Source: Cytobacillus suaedae
Lineage (GTDB): Bacteria > Bacillota > Bacilli > Bacillales > Bacillaceae_L
Length of the DNA: 64,000 nt
Direction: 5' to 3'
NCBI GenBank assembly: GCA_014960805.1
Contig: CP063163.1
Span: 2,932,001 to 2,996,000 of the forward strand
Both the position numbers and the translations under genes were made by a program. Within the stretch, counting starts at the first letter, position 1, and every line of letters begins with the position of its first letter. Under the pieces are notes generated by a model. The model was not told the origin of the DNA, searched no databases, and worked only from the letters and a program-made list of their open reading frames with translations. Shown piece by piece: positions 1-8,717 of the stretch.

Positions 1-570
1 GTTTCGATAACTATCTAAAAAATGAATATGAGAATCCATTTTCTGAATTTGGCTTGAAGGTAAATCCACTTGTATACTTGGATGAATGATATCAAACTTT
101 TTCAAGAAAATATTCAATTGATGTTGATAAGATTGATTGTCTCCATCTTCTAAAACATGCTGCTTCATCACGCTAAAAGTAGTCATAATAGAGTCTTCCA
201 TCTCAGTCCATAGAGGTTGATGTTCAGAGCTAATCGCATCAACTACAAGTCTAAATTGAGTAACTTTCGTTAATCTTTCTTCATAATTATTTGAAGTTGA
301 GGTAACAGCTTCTAACGCGCTATTATGAGTAACTGTAATAACTCGCAACTCATCCATGGAAAAGGTTCCATTTCGAAAATTGAGTAAAAAGTCATTTGAA
401 AACTGTTGTAATAGCTGCTTCGCTTCCTCATATCGTTCTTGTTTTACCATTAAAAGGGCTTGCCCAGATAATTCATCTAACTTCGCCCAGTTATCTGTGG
501 ATTCAGCATTAGTCACATTAGGTAGTAGTAAAATAAAAATAAAAAGTACAGATAAGATTCTAAGCTTCAT
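1..570 (-). CDS. ypjB: Sporulation protein YpjB, partial (C-terminus beyond window)
   Basis: The reading frame opens at an ATG at 570 behind a strong ribosome site (GAGGAGGG, about 6 bases upstream) and stays open to base 1, so the 3' end lies outside the window; 190 codons are visible. The first 22 or so residues form a signal peptide (MKLRILSVLFIFILLLP, cleavage likely after NVTNA). The rest is a soluble, charged, helical region with no known catalytic motif. The match to YpjB rests on the secreted N-terminus, the helical body and its place next to ypjA and the qcr genes as in B. subtilis. The family is annotated as sporulation-related and its molecular role is unknown. Confidence 0.75.
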   Translation of the reverse strand, partial: MKLRILSVLFIFILLLPNVTNAESTDNWAKLDELSGQALLMVKQERYEEAKQLLQQFSNDFLLNFRNGTFSMDELRVITVTHNSALEAVTSTSNNYEERLTKVTQFRLVVDAISSEHQPLWTEMEDSIMTTFSVMKQHVLEDGDNQSYQHQLNIFLKKFDIIHPSIQVDLPSSQIQKMDSHIHFLDSYRN

Positions 571-641
571 ACTTGTCCCTCCTCAAACTTCTAATAAAAT
601 GTATGAGAAGGTGGACAAGAGTATACCAAGAAATTAAATAA

Positions 642-1247
642 TCACCTAAAATTATGTGGCAAATCTAATTGTAATCTGTTTTTACGGATACAGAAGAAAT
701 AAGTTAGGAAAAGGGCAGTGATACTAAGCCAAAATGTAAAATATCCGATTTGCGGTATGTATTCGTTTAATACTCTATATTGCGGCATCATAAAAAACAC
801 ATAATCGATTACATCATTATGTAAAGTCCAAACAGCAGCTATTATAAGATGAATTGGTTTTATTCGATAGTAAGGTGCATATAACAATCCCTGAACTGCC
901 ATCGCAAAATGAGAGAATACTAACATATAACCAGCTATCCCTAATTCGCCCGTTACTGCCAAAACCAACAAGTTCATAACAACAGCCCAAATCCCATATT
1001 TAAACAGTGTAACAATGGCGAGAGCTTCTATTAACGGCCAATTTTTCTTTAATAAAAAGGCAATTAATACAAAGACAAAAAACAAACTTGCGGTTGGACT
1101 ATCAGGAACAAACACTAAGAATTTTGAGGGAGTAATTGCTAATTGACTCTCATACCAAATATAACCATAAATAGTTCCAGCGATATTGATAATAAGAAGG
1201 GTTAACAATACCCACCTTTGACCTAACAAATAGATTATTGATTTCAT
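642..1247 (-). CDS. ypjA: DUF1405 family membrane protein YpjA
   Basis: A 201-residue integral membrane protein with about six hydrophobic segments (for example residues 5-27, 43-63, 68-100, 108-125 and 170-190) and a basic, cytosolic-looking C-terminus. The length and the tract NDVIDYVFFMMP fit the DUF1405/YpjA family, found beside the cytochrome bc genes in Bacillaceae. The start at 1247 is an ATG preceded by GGAGACTCCTT. It lies between qcrC (separated by a terminator) and ypjB (71 bases downstream), so it may be cotranscribed with ypjB. Function is unknown; no enzymatic residues are evident. Confidence 0.8.
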   Translation of the reverse strand: MKSIIYLLGQRWVLLTLLIINIAGTIYGYIWYESQLAITPSKFLVFVPDSPTASLFFVFVLIAFLLKKNWPLIEALAIVTLFKYGIWAVVMNLLVLAVTGELGIAGYMLVFSHFAMAVQGLLYAPYYRIKPIHLIIAAVWTLHNDVIDYVFFMMPQYRVLNEYIPQIGYFTFWLSITALFLTYFFCIRKNRLQLDLPHNFR

Positions 1248-1329
1248 AAGGAGTCTCCATTCTTCATCTAGTAACTATATAAGGTGTACTAAAACTTCGC
1301 CCTGATGTCAAGAAAGAAGAATATTTAAC

Positions 1330-1367
1330 AAACTAAAAAAGCTGACAATTGTCAGCTTTTTTAGTTT
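1330..1367 (-). terminator. Intrinsic terminator after qcrC
   Basis: A near-perfect palindrome: a GCTGACAATTGTCAGC core flanked by complementary A and T runs. It sits 3 bases past the qcrC stop. The T-run on the minus strand ends the qcrABC transcript. The A-run on the other side would also let it work on plus-strand transcripts. Confidence 0.9.
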
Positions 1368-1370
1368 GTA

Positions 1371-2153
1371 TTATTCAGCACCTGTACCTAATTCAACTAG
1401 GAAATCTGCAAGTTTTTCAAGCTCTTCATCAGTTCCAGTGTATAGACCAGCAGGCATTTTTCCGCTTTCTGTACCATTAACAGCAATGTTCATAATCTCT
1501 TCCTTAGTTAAATTTAAGTTAACTAAAGGTGGAGCAAGTGCCCCATTACCTGTTAAGTTTTCACCATGACAGGTTAAACAAGTATTTGCTTGAAGGATTT
1601 TGTAGCCTTCTGCTTCCGCATCAAATGCAACTTCTTCAACAATCTTACCTTGTTTAGCATCCGCTTCCCAATCGTGCTGTACAACTGATTCCCATGTTAA
1701 GAAAATCGTTGCAGCAACTCCTAGAAGCATTAAGCCTGTCGCGATAGGACGTTTTGAAGGTTTACGTTCTGGGCCGCGGTCAAGAAACGGTGCAAGTAAA
1801 AGTGCTCCGAACGCAAGACCTGGCATGATTAATGCACCTACTACTGTATAAGGACCAGCAGCATATGTGTATTTTAGTAATTGATATAAGAATAAGAAAT
1901 ACCAGTCAGGAAGTGGTATATAAGCAGTATCAGTCGGATCAGCAACACGCTCTAATGGAGGTTGATGGGCTACTGTTAAACATAGAAACCCAATTAAGAA
2001 AACTGCTCCTACCATCCATTCCTTCAGTAAGAAGTTAGGCCAGAACGCTTCTGTCTTCCCAGGATACTCTGAATAATCTTTTGGAATGTTAGGCTTACGA
2101 GTTGCAGGAACACGTGAATCCCCAACAAATTTCATACCTTTTCCACGATGCAT
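1371..2153 (-). CDS. qcrC: Menaquinol-cytochrome c reductase cytochrome b/c subunit QcrC
   Basis: This is the fused subunit IV plus cytochrome c of the Gram-positive b6c complex, which passes electrons from menaquinol to cytochrome c at the membrane. The N-terminal half (260 residues in all) has three hydrophobic segments (about 47-63, 85-121 and 137-154) and the quinol-site motif PDWYF at 82-86, a variant of PEWY. The C-terminal domain outside the membrane carries one covalent c-heme site, CLTCH at 192-196, with KMP at 232-234 as the likely axial methionine. It is the last gene of qcrA-qcrB-qcrC, 62 bases after qcrB, and is followed by a terminator. Length fits the Bacillus protein. Confidence 0.95.
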   Translation of the reverse strand: MHRGKGMKFVGDSRVPATRKPNIPKDYSEYPGKTEAFWPNFLLKEWMVGAVFLIGFLCLTVAHQPPLERVADPTDTAYIPLPDWYFLFLYQLLKYTYAAGPYTVVGALIMPGLAFGALLLAPFLDRGPERKPSKRPIATGLMLLGVAATIFLTWESVVQHDWEADAKQGKIVEEVAFDAEAEGYKILQANTCLTCHGENLTGNGALAPPLVNLNLTKEEIMNIAVNGTESGKMPAGLYTGTDEELEKLADFLVELGTGAE

Positions 2154-2215
2154 ATTCGGTCTCCCTCCTTTTCAAAGGTTTATCATTTTATTTATCTTTT
2201 AATATTCAATAAGTC

Positions 2216-2890
2216 TTATAGTGGACCAGAGATACCTTGTTTACGAATCATAACAAAGTGAGCCGCCATTAAACCAAATAAGGCTGCTGGTAAGAAGAAT
2301 ACATGAATCGCAAAGAATCTTGTTAGTGTTTGTGCACCAACAATTTCAGGATGTCCAGCTAGTAACGTTTTAATTTGAGTACCTATTAATGGAGTAGCCT
2401 CTGCAATCTGTAATCCTACTTTTGTTGCAAATAAAGCCTTCATATCCCAAGGTAATAGATATCCTGTAAATCCTAATCCTAACATAACAAAGAAAATTAA
2501 TACCCCAACTACCCAGTTTAATTCACGTGGCTTTTTGTATGCGCCTTGGAAGAAAACACGAAGAGTATGTAGGAACATCATTACGATTACCAAACTTGCT
2601 CCCCAGTGGTGCATTCCGCGGACAATTTGACCAAATGCCACTTCATTTTGTAGATAGTAAACAGATTCCCAAGCATTCTTAATATCTGGTACATAATACA
2701 TTGTTAGGAACATCCCAGATAAAATTTGAATAACGGTAACAAAGAAAGTTAATCCGCCAAAACAATAAACGAACGCAGAGAAATGATGTGCAGGGTTAAC
2801 GTGTTCCGGAACTTCATGATCAGCAATATCACGCCACATAGGAGTAATATCTAAACGCTCATCAACCCAGTCATATATCTTATTAAGCAT
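2216..2890 (-). CDS. qcrB: Menaquinol-cytochrome c reductase cytochrome b subunit QcrB
   Basis: A 224-residue cytochrome b6-type subunit, the usual length, with four transmembrane helices. Conserved histidines for the two b hemes lie in MHHWGAS (93-99) and near 108 and 195-209. Cys43 in the YCFGG stretch corresponds to the cysteine that binds the extra c-type heme covalently in Bacillus and in b6f complexes. It starts at ATG 2890, 3 bases after the qcrA stop, so the two are translationally linked. It forms the quinol-oxidising core with the Rieske protein and QcrC. Confidence 0.95.
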   Translation of the reverse strand: MLNKIYDWVDERLDITPMWRDIADHEVPEHVNPAHHFSAFVYCFGGLTFFVTVIQILSGMFLTMYYVPDIKNAWESVYYLQNEVAFGQIVRGMHHWGASLVIVMMFLHTLRVFFQGAYKKPRELNWVVGVLIFFVMLGLGFTGYLLPWDMKALFATKVGLQIAEATPLIGTQIKTLLAGHPEIVGAQTLTRFFAIHVFFLPAALFGLMAAHFVMIRKQGISGPL

Positions 2891-2893
2891 CGA

Positions 2894-3403
2894 TTACGCC
2901 CCTCCTCGTGGTTTCGCTTTTCCTAAGTATAAATAGCCATCCTTTACTTCGTGTACAAACACGTCTAAAGGTGCAATAGGTGGTGTTCCAGGTACATTCG
3001 TTCCATCTTTCTCATATAAACCATAGTGACACGGACAGAAGAACATATTTTGGTTTGCTGGATCAGTATTCCAGTCAACAACACAACCTAAGTGTTTACA
3101 GACAGGTGACAGTGCAACTATGTTACCACTTTCATCTTTAAACACCCATGCAGATCTTGGTTCTACTGATTCATACCAAGCATCAATTTGATCAATTTTA
3201 AAGTCGAAACGTTGTGGTTCAGTTGTGATTTCATCAACACTCACTACTTGTACAAGGTCCTGCTCAGCTGCAGGTCTTAATACTGGATCCACTGCAAAAC
3301 GAACCATAGGCATTAGCATTCCAGCAGCCATAAATCCACCTACACCAGTAAGGGTATAGTTAAGGAATTGACGTCTTGATACACGGTGTTTTTTCTCGCT
3401 CAT
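2894..3403 (-). CDS. qcrA: Menaquinol-cytochrome c reductase Rieske iron-sulfur subunit QcrA
   Basis: A 169-residue Rieske protein. The ATG at 3403 was chosen because it has a strong site (GAGGGGGG) and gives the family N-terminus MSEKKHRVSRRQFL; the longer in-frame extension lacks both. The N-terminus has a twin-arginine-like SRRQFL at 9-14 followed by one hydrophobic anchor (about 15-35). The 2Fe-2S ligands are in CKHLGC (102-107) and CPCHYG (123-128). It is the first gene of qcrABC and is preceded by a sigma-A-like promoter at 3476-3504. Confidence 0.95.
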   Translation of the reverse strand: MSEKKHRVSRRQFLNYTLTGVGGFMAAGMLMPMVRFAVDPVLRPAAEQDLVQVVSVDEITTEPQRFDFKIDQIDAWYESVEPRSAWVFKDESGNIVALSPVCKHLGCVVDWNTDPANQNMFFCPCHYGLYEKDGTNVPGTPPIAPLDVFVHEVKDGYLYLGKAKPRGGA

Positions 3404-3475
3404 AATTTTCCCCCCTCTATACAAAGCTAAGTCCATCCGGACATTAATTAACACATATAAAACTAGGACATACTC

Positions 3476-3504
3476 ATGATATATCAATATTTAATTAAGG
3501 TCAA
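3476..3504 (-). promoter_or_regulatory. Probable sigma-A promoter of qcrABC
   Basis: On the minus strand, TTGACC (3504-3499), a 17-base spacer and TATCAT (3481-3476) lie about 70 bases ahead of the qcrA start. Each hexamer differs from consensus at one position and spacing is ideal. This part of the ypiF-qcrA gap (3404-3599) is otherwise AT-rich with nothing else recognised. Confidence 0.65.
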
Positions 3505-3599
3505 TATTATCATTCTCGTAAAACATGGCAACTATGTGTCTATGAGGATTAAAAATAAATTATTTATCCTATCTAAATCACCACATATTTTAGGAAGTC

Positions 3600-4064
3600 C
3601 TAACTTTTTTGCCAGATTGACATAAATATAGTAATTAATTGTTTCATCTGGTCTTGAAGCATAGCTTGTTTATATTTTTCTTCAACATATTCAAGCGGTA
3701 AACTAGGTAACCAGATTAAGGAACCAGTTTCCAATTTTTCCTCGGATTGTTTCCATACACTATCAGACGAGACAAAAAAGAAGTATTTCATCCCTTTCTC
3801 TGATAACTCCGAAGTCCAAGTAGTTAACCTCTCAATTCGAGACTCTACACTTTCGCGGGCGGTATATGTAAAAGGTGGAAAAAGAATTATTCTTCCTTTA
3901 AATTGTCTTTCCATCTCGTTTGTGAGGATCGTAATGAACTCTCCCATGGCAACTGTTGTCTTCACATCATGATCCCACGTTGCAGGAACTAAGGGTATAA
4001 CAGCAGTATCTACATATTCCTTGGCTTGCAAATATAAATCCATATCTCTCGTAACCCACTTCAT
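3600..4064 (-). CDS. ypiF: DUF2487 family protein YpiF
   Basis: A 154-residue soluble protein of unknown function. ATG 4064 was chosen because AGAGGCG lies just upstream and the resulting start, MKWVTRDMDLYLQAKEYVD, matches the YpiF/DUF2487 N-terminus; the in-frame extension to 4109 has no ribosome site. No membrane segment, metal site or nucleotide-binding loop is visible. It lies between the ypiA-ypiB unit (separated by a terminator) and qcrA, the same position as in B. subtilis. Confidence 0.8.
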   Translation of the reverse strand: MKWVTRDMDLYLQAKEYVDTAVIPLVPATWDHDVKTTVAMGEFITILTNEMERQFKGRIILFPPFTYTARESVESRIERLTTWTSELSEKGMKYFFFVSSDSVWKQSEEKLETGSLIWLPSLPLEYVEEKYKQAMLQDQMKQLITIFMSIWQKS

Positions 4065-4126
4065 TCTTTTCGCCTCTTTCTGTTGATAATCCCATTTAAA
4101 AGATACCATATCCGTTAGATTACAGC

Positions 4127-4170
4127 AAAAAAGTCAACCACTTAAGAGAATATTAGCGGTTGACTTTTTT
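4127..4170 (-). terminator. Intrinsic terminator after ypiB
   Basis: A 13-bp perfect stem (AAAAAAGTCAACC pairing with GGTTGACTTTTTT) with an 18-base loop, ending in a T-run on the minus strand, lies immediately past the ypiB stop. It separates ypiA-ypiB from ypiF-qcr. Confidence 0.85.
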
Positions 4171-4174
4171 GATA

Positions 4175-4717
4175 TCATGTTGTGTATTTTTTCAGTTGGT
4201 CTGTTAACCTGTTAAACTCGGCAATATTTTGCTTATCTAATGCTTCATCAATTAGTTTTAGTAACTTTTGTTTCTGAAATGTTTGTATGGATAATTCAAG
4301 GAATCTTTCTGCAATCATTTCATCCTTTTCGTTGACTTGGAGATGTTTTGGCATGTATGGATTTTCTTCTAGCACCGCTACATATTGCGGCGAATGAAAG
4401 GAAGAACGAAAATTTAATTGGATGTAGATTTCTTCATCACGATTCAAACGAATATCATGGAAGGATTTCTCTGCGTCAGTGGTCATTACATTTTCCTTGT
4501 AGAATCGGAATGGCACATCATCCACACAATGCGTGGACATGATGATCCCTCTTGGACAATATTGTGCCTGTTCAACAAAATGTACATTTTTCATTAACTG
4601 ATCATGACTCATTAAGTAGTTTAAAATCCAAACACATTCTCTTCTTTTTAATTGATAGTTATTCAGAAACCAGCGAATAAAATCTTTCTTCTCGTTGACA
4701 GATACAGGGGTAGTCAT
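4175..4717 (-). CDS. ypiB: UPF0302 family protein YpiB
   Basis: A 180-residue conserved Firmicutes protein (UPF0302) with the family hallmarks [22 protein letters not shown] and [18 protein letters not shown] 4717 was chosen for its GGAGGGA site and agreement with the family start; the extension to 4768 runs through the ribosome site. It is soluble and has no assigned enzymatic role. It follows ypiA by 64 bases and is likely cotranscribed with it. Confidence 0.9.
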   Translation of the reverse strand: MTTPVSVNEKKDFIRWFLNNYQLKRRECVWILNYLMSHDQLMKNVHFVEQAQYCPRGIIMSTHCVDDVPFRFYKENVMTTDAEKSFHDIRLNRDEEIYIQLNFRSSFHSPQYVAVLEENPYMPKHLQVNEKDEMIAERFLELSIQTFQKQKLLKLIDEALDKQNIAEFNRLTDQLKKYTT

Positions 4718-4781
4718 CGCTATGCTTCCCTCCTCTGTGATTCTATTTTTTACTACTCTGCAAAGCAATACCGTTCTTATT

Positions 4782-6035
4782 TCATTCTAAACCAAGTAAC
4801 ATTTCCTCAATATCTACCCTTGTTGGGTCGAGTGCCATCAAACGTTTAAATAATTGAATAGAATCCTCACGTTTTCCTTCCTCAAGTAGAAAATATCCAT
4901 ACTCCTCTAGAAACTCTACATCATCCTTAAAAGAAGTATATGCATGACGATAATGATTTAATGCGTCAGAAAATTGTTCTAATTTGTTTTTTGCATGGGC
5001 CAAATCCCAATCAAACTGAGGATCATACTCCCCGTAAGATGAAACCAACTCAATACACTCCAATACTTCTTCGTATCGTTCTTCATTGAATAAGAACTTT
5101 GTTAACATATGAATTGCTTCAAAATATCCAGGGTCTAATGCAATTGCTTCCCTCAAATGCTTTTCAACTTCTGCTGATTTACCAATTTTCATGGATATTT
5201 TAGCAGCATATAGATGAAGTTCCTTATTAAAGTCATCCATCTTCAAGCCGTCCATTGACATTCTATAACTTTCTTCAAGCATCCCCTCTTGTTCATAAGC
5301 TTTACTTAAATATAAGTACAGGGATGTATATTCTGGGTCCATTTCTTTAAGTTGAAGGAAAGCCTCGATTGCCGTCTTATACTGAGCTGCCTGATAGGCA
5401 GTGAAACCATAACGAAACAATGTGTCAATGTCAGGTTTATCACTTACTGCTAGACGATAAAATGGTAGAGCCTCTTCAAACTCCCCAGCAGCACTTAAGC
5501 TTTCAGCAATCCGGCTGTTAACATTTACACCTCCAATAATCTCCTGCTCTTTAACCACCTCTTTGTATAAGATACTACTCTTCTTATAATCCCCTTGACT
5601 TAAATAAAACTCAGCCAACGCAAAGTCAATGATTGGTTCATTTGGAAGCTTTTTCTTAGCAAGCAGTAACTTTTGTTCACAAACCTCAAATAACCCTTGC
5701 ATTTGATACAGATCTCCTAAGAGTAACAGTGCTTGAACGTAGGAAGGATCATCTTCAGTTATTAAGTTTAAAGCTTCAATTGCATCTTCTTCCTCGTCCA
5801 AATCAATTAGGATATCTGCTAAAAGTAGAGTTAAATCACTTTCACTTGGGTAGAATTCATGAAGAATTTCTACAACTTTTTTTGCTCTTTCAAGAAAACC
5901 CCATCTATAGAAATGTTCTGCAATTATATATTTTTCTTGATCATCACAACTTTTTAGAATCTCATCGAGGCTTTCAAGTCCTTTTTCAATTTCACCATTA
6001 TCTACTAAATCAATTGCTACATCTAAGTTATTCAT
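4782..6035 (-). CDS. ypiA: Tetratricopeptide-repeat protein YpiA
   Basis: A 417-residue protein made of about ten to twelve TPR-like helix pairs with the W/L-G-Y-A-F-A-P spacing, for example around residues 34-67, 134-167, 209-275 and 330-410. No signal peptide or membrane segment is present, so it is probably a cytosolic scaffold. It is acidic and of usual YpiA length. It follows the unassigned 6057-6968 gene by 21 bases and precedes ypiB. The partner is unknown; the conserved location downstream of the aromatic supraoperon does not by itself show a role in it. Confidence 0.85.
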   Translation of the reverse strand: MNNLDVAIDLVDNGEIEKGLESLDEILKSCDDQEKYIIAEHFYRWGFLERAKKVVEILHEFYPSESDLTLLLADILIDLDEEEDAIEALNLITEDDPSYVQALLLLGDLYQMQGLFEVCEQKLLLAKKKLPNEPIIDFALAEFYLSQGDYKKSSILYKEVVKEQEIIGGVNVNSRIAESLSAAGEFEEALPFYRLAVSDKPDIDTLFRYGFTAYQAAQYKTAIEAFLQLKEMDPEYTSLYLYLSKAYEQEGMLEESYRMSMDGLKMDDFNKELHLYAAKISMKIGKSAEVEKHLREAIALDPGYFEAIHMLTKFLFNEERYEEVLECIELVSSYGEYDPQFDWDLAHAKNKLEQFSDALNHYRHAYTSFKDDVEFLEEYGYFLLEEGKREDSIQLFKRLMALDPTRVDIEEMLLGLE

Positions 6036-6056
6036 TTACTAGTCTCCTTTAGTTGC

Positions 6057-6968
6057 TTAAAAGGAAGATGCAAAATGTCCAGGTAATTTTACTTTACATC
6101 CATTCCCAAAGCCTGGTCTATATATTAGACGATTATCGACCTTTAAAAATTCACCCTTATGCATTGTTATTATTGGGTTATGATTATGATAATCTAGTAG
6201 GGGCATTTCTTCAACTGATGAGCCTAACTGCTCTATTTTATAAAAATTATAGTCAAGTTCCCCGCCTATTCTTATATCACCTTTTACTGGATAAATGCCT
6301 ATTTTCCTTAAAGCATTTAAGGATAAAGGCTGATTATCTTCTGGAATGTTCAATAAAGTTGGGATATTGTTATCTTCTGTGACTTCTTTCCATTCTTTTA
6401 TATGGCGATCTCTCCTAAAAGTGGATTTTTCAGTTTGAATCCATTTCGGTACAATTGGAACGGCATATGAATAGAGAGCATCTCTAATCCAACCCCACGG
6501 AACTTGAAAAATATCTTCATCTTCTATTTCTACAACAACTAGTGAAATACCTTTTCTTCTACAGGTTCTAATTAAAGAAGGGGTAAGAATTTTTAGAGGA
6601 ATTTTTATACCCATATAGTAGTCAATGGGACTGTTTAATAAACGATGTTTCGCCGCTTCTAGGTTCTTTGAGAGGTCACGCTCATGTTTAACATTGCAGA
6701 CTGATAAAAGTGTTGTACAGCCTTTTGATAAATATTGATCGATCATTTCTTGCTTAAATTGGGTAAAGGGCTTGTTAGCTTCGCAAAGGGAATAGTCAAC
6801 CATTACATGTCCAGGTGTCATTAAATAGTTTGTTGCATCCATCCTAGTATAAGTTAGTCTATCTAGATTCGATTGTATGTAGTCAATACGTTCGTCCTTG
6901 ACAAGTATTGAACATGTAACAATTCCATTCTCCTTTAGCACATTTGCCCGGTCAATAATATATGCCAT
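6057..6968 (-). CDS. Unassigned conserved-looking protein, weakly amidohydrolase-like
   Basis: I do not recognise this 303-residue protein with certainty. The N-terminal 60 residues (IIDRANVLKENGIVTCSILV, then TPGHVMVDYS) resemble the small beta domain and the PG-h-h-D strand of amidohydrolases such as dihydroorotase, and the GCTTLLSVCN and ISLVVVEIEDED stretches fit alternating barrel strands. The metal-binding HxH expected after the PG motif is absent (VDYS), and no other clear ligand set is seen apart from a lone HNHN near residue 265, so an inactive or diverged fold is possible. It sits between aroA and ypiA, 21 bases upstream of the latter. Codon usage and AT content match the neighbours. 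Confidence 0.6.
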   Translation of the reverse strand: MAYIIDRANVLKENGIVTCSILVKDERIDYIQSNLDRLTYTRMDATNYLMTPGHVMVDYSLCEANKPFTQFKQEMIDQYLSKGCTTLLSVCNVKHERDLSKNLEAAKHRLLNSPIDYYMGIKIPLKILTPSLIRTCRRKGISLVVVEIEDEDIFQVPWGWIRDALYSYAVPIVPKWIQTEKSTFRRDRHIKEWKEVTEDNNIPTLLNIPEDNQPLSLNALRKIGIYPVKGDIRIGGELDYNFYKIEQLGSSVEEMPLLDYHNHNPIITMHKGEFLKVDNRLIYRPGFGNGCKVKLPGHFASSF

Positions 6969-7080
6969 AGTTCCTCCCCCATCTTGGCTCTTACTAAGGT
7001 CAAATAATCTCCTTAAGACAAGCTATGACAGAGAAATAGGTTCTATGAGTAGAATCGTTGAAAGTTTCACTATGAACTAG

Positions 7081-7266
7081 ACCGTTTCTTTACGCTGCAG
7101 GCACTTGCTTTCCGCGGGGAATCATGAAAAAGCCAAACTGCCGGCTTTTTCATGAACGGATTCCCATCGGGGAGGAAGTCGAGCCTCCTCAACGTTCCGT
7201 TTGCGGGGTCTCGACCTTTCCTCTACTTCCCGCAGGAGTCAAGTGCCTTCCGCTCCAATCCACTCT
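7081..7266 (+). repeat. Interspersed palindromic element, copy 1 (with hairpin module A)
   Basis: The first of seven related intergenic elements. It has the left block CAGGCACTTGCTTTCCGCGG, the middle block GGGGTCTCGACCTTTCCTCT and the right block CCCGCAGGAGTCAAGTGCCT. The ends are inverted copies of one another around AGGCACTTG. Between left and middle blocks lies an extra 50-base insert (7121-7170) that is itself a hairpin with a perfect 13-bp stem (7122-7134 with 7143-7155). GC is well above the flanks. Short frames through it look spurious. Confidence 0.9.
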
Positions 7267-7311
7267 AGTTAAATTATATAGTAATCAACACTTTAAAAGA
7301 AAAGAGCCTAG

Positions 7312-7340
7312 AAAAAAAGACCGTACTTTTAGAACGGCCC
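7312..7340 (-). terminator. Probable terminator after aroA
   Basis: GGCCGT pairs with ACGGTC (one G-U pair) across a 9-base loop and is followed by seven T on the minus strand, directly after the aroA stop. The stem is short but the T-run is strong. Confidence 0.65.
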
Positions 7341-7347
7341 TTCCAAT

Positions 7348-8640
7348 TTAACCTATTAATGAATTTAAGTGATCGAAAAACATCGGGTAGGATACTGCAA
7401 TTGCGTCGGGGTCTTTTAGGGTCATTTGTCCTTCGGCAATGCATGCAGCGATTGCTAGCATCATACCAATTCGGTGGTCTCCGTAGCTATCGACTGTCGT
7501 TCCCACTAAACTCCCTTGTTGACCATGAATAATCATTCCATCTTCAGTGGATTCGATTGAAGCTCCTAATTTGGTTAGTTCAGATACAACTGTATCAATT
7601 CGGTTTGTTTCCTTTACCTTTAACTCGCTAGCATCTTTAATTATCGTATCCCCTGATGCTTGTGTAGCAAGTAGTGCGATAATAGGTATTTCATCTATTA
7701 ACCTCGGAATAATATCACCAGAAATTTCAATCCCTGTTAAGGATGAGGTTTTTATCGTAATATCTCCGACTGGTTCATAATGTTCAATTTTTTCATTTTC
7801 AATGGTTAGGTCTGCTCCCATCTCTTTTAAAACATCAATAATACCTGTTCTCGTTGGGTTTAGGCCAACTCTATGTAAGGTTATTGAGCTGTTAGGTACA
7901 ATTGCTCCAGCCACTAGAAAGAAGGCTGCAGAAGAAATATCGCCTGGTACATGTATGTCAATCGCACGAAGCTGTTGCCCTCCAGTTATAGAGCATGTCA
8001 ATCCATTTTCCTCAATTTCCCCACCAAAAGCTCGAAGCATTCTTTCTGTATGGTCTCTGCTTTTGTGTGGTTCGGTGACGGAAGTTGTCCCTTCACATTG
8101 TAACCCTGCCAAAAGAATAGCAGACTTTACCTGAGCACTTGCAACCGGAGAGTTGTATTGAATAGGCTTTAACGTTCCTCCACGAATAGAAATTGGGGTA
8201 TAATTTCCATCCTCACGTCCATCTATAAAAGCACCCATCTCGCGCAGTGGATTTGTAACTCTCTTCATCGGCCTCTTCGCAATCGATTCATCTCCAATAA
8301 GACAACTATGGAAGGGGGTTCCCGCTAACATTCCTAGAAGAAGTCTAGTAGTTGTACCTGAATTACCTACGTTTAAAATATCAGTTGGTTCTTGAAGTTT
8401 CTCAAACCCACGTCCATTTACTACAACAGAATCAGATTCCTTTGAGATATCGACTCCCATTTTTCGAAAACAATCGATTGTACTCAAACAATCTTCACCT
8501 TCTAAAAAATTTAAGACTGTTGTTTTACCATGTGCAATTGATCCAAACATAACTGCTCGATGTGAAATTGATTTATCTCCAGGTATTGTTATTGACCCAG
8601 AAAGCTTGTTTACTTTTGTATGTAACTGCTTTATTTGCAT
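7348..8640 (-). CDS. aroA: 3-phosphoshikimate 1-carboxyvinyltransferase (EPSP synthase)
   Basis: Joins shikimate 3-phosphate and PEP to give EPSP, the sixth step of the shikimate pathway (this locus is called aroE in B. subtilis). The 430-residue two-domain protein shows [10 protein letters not shown] near residue 22, GNSGTTTRL near 95 (PEP binding), the RPM stretch near 125 and KVKETNRI near 340. ATG 8640 was preferred over GTG 8649 because AGGGGTG lies 6 bases ahead of it. In B. subtilis tyrA separates hisC from this gene; here only 77 bases with a hairpin lie between them. Confidence 0.95.
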   Translation of the reverse strand: MQIKQLHTKVNKLSGSITIPGDKSISHRAVMFGSIAHGKTTVLNFLEGEDCLSTIDCFRKMGVDISKESDSVVVNGRGFEKLQEPTDILNVGNSGTTTRLLLGMLAGTPFHSCLIGDESIAKRPMKRVTNPLREMGAFIDGREDGNYTPISIRGGTLKPIQYNSPVASAQVKSAILLAGLQCEGTTSVTEPHKSRDHTERMLRAFGGEIEENGLTCSITGGQQLRAIDIHVPGDISSAAFFLVAGAIVPNSSITLHRVGLNPTRTGIIDVLKEMGADLTIENEKIEHYEPVGDITIKTSSLTGIEISGDIIPRLIDEIPIIALLATQASGDTIIKDASELKVKETNRIDTVVSELTKLGASIESTEDGMIIHGQQGSLVGTTVDSYGDHRIGMMLAIAACIAEGQMTLKDPDAIAVSYPMFFDHLNSLIG

Positions 8641-8661
8641 ATGTATCACCCCTAGGATTTA

Positions 8662-8704
8662 GAAAAAGACGAGTTCCCTTATATAAATAGAAAGAGTCTC
8701 GTCT
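8662..8704 (-). terminator. Probable terminator between hisC and aroA
   Basis: A 7-bp stem (AGACGAG with CTCGTCT) around a 24-base loop, followed by five T on the minus strand, starts 14 bases past the hisC stop. It would end or attenuate the supraoperon transcript before aroA. The loop is long, so strength is uncertain. Confidence 0.5.
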
Positions 8705-8717
8705 CTTTAAGATAAAA

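Noticed and set aside
356-637. Plus-strand 93-codon frame over ypjB
   Set aside because: It is antisense to the signal peptide and N-terminus of ypjB, which has a strong ribosome site and a family match.
5729-6382. Two plus-strand frames of about 107-109 codons opposite ypiA and the 6057-6968 gene
   Set aside because: Leu- and His-rich antisense readings without ribosome sites or family features.
7124-7351. Frames across the interspersed elements (also 18811-19047, 23303-23542, 45367-45633, 55118-55362) whose products resemble each other
   Set aside because: The likeness comes from the shared DNA element. Frames shift between copies, have no ribosome sites and break at module borders.
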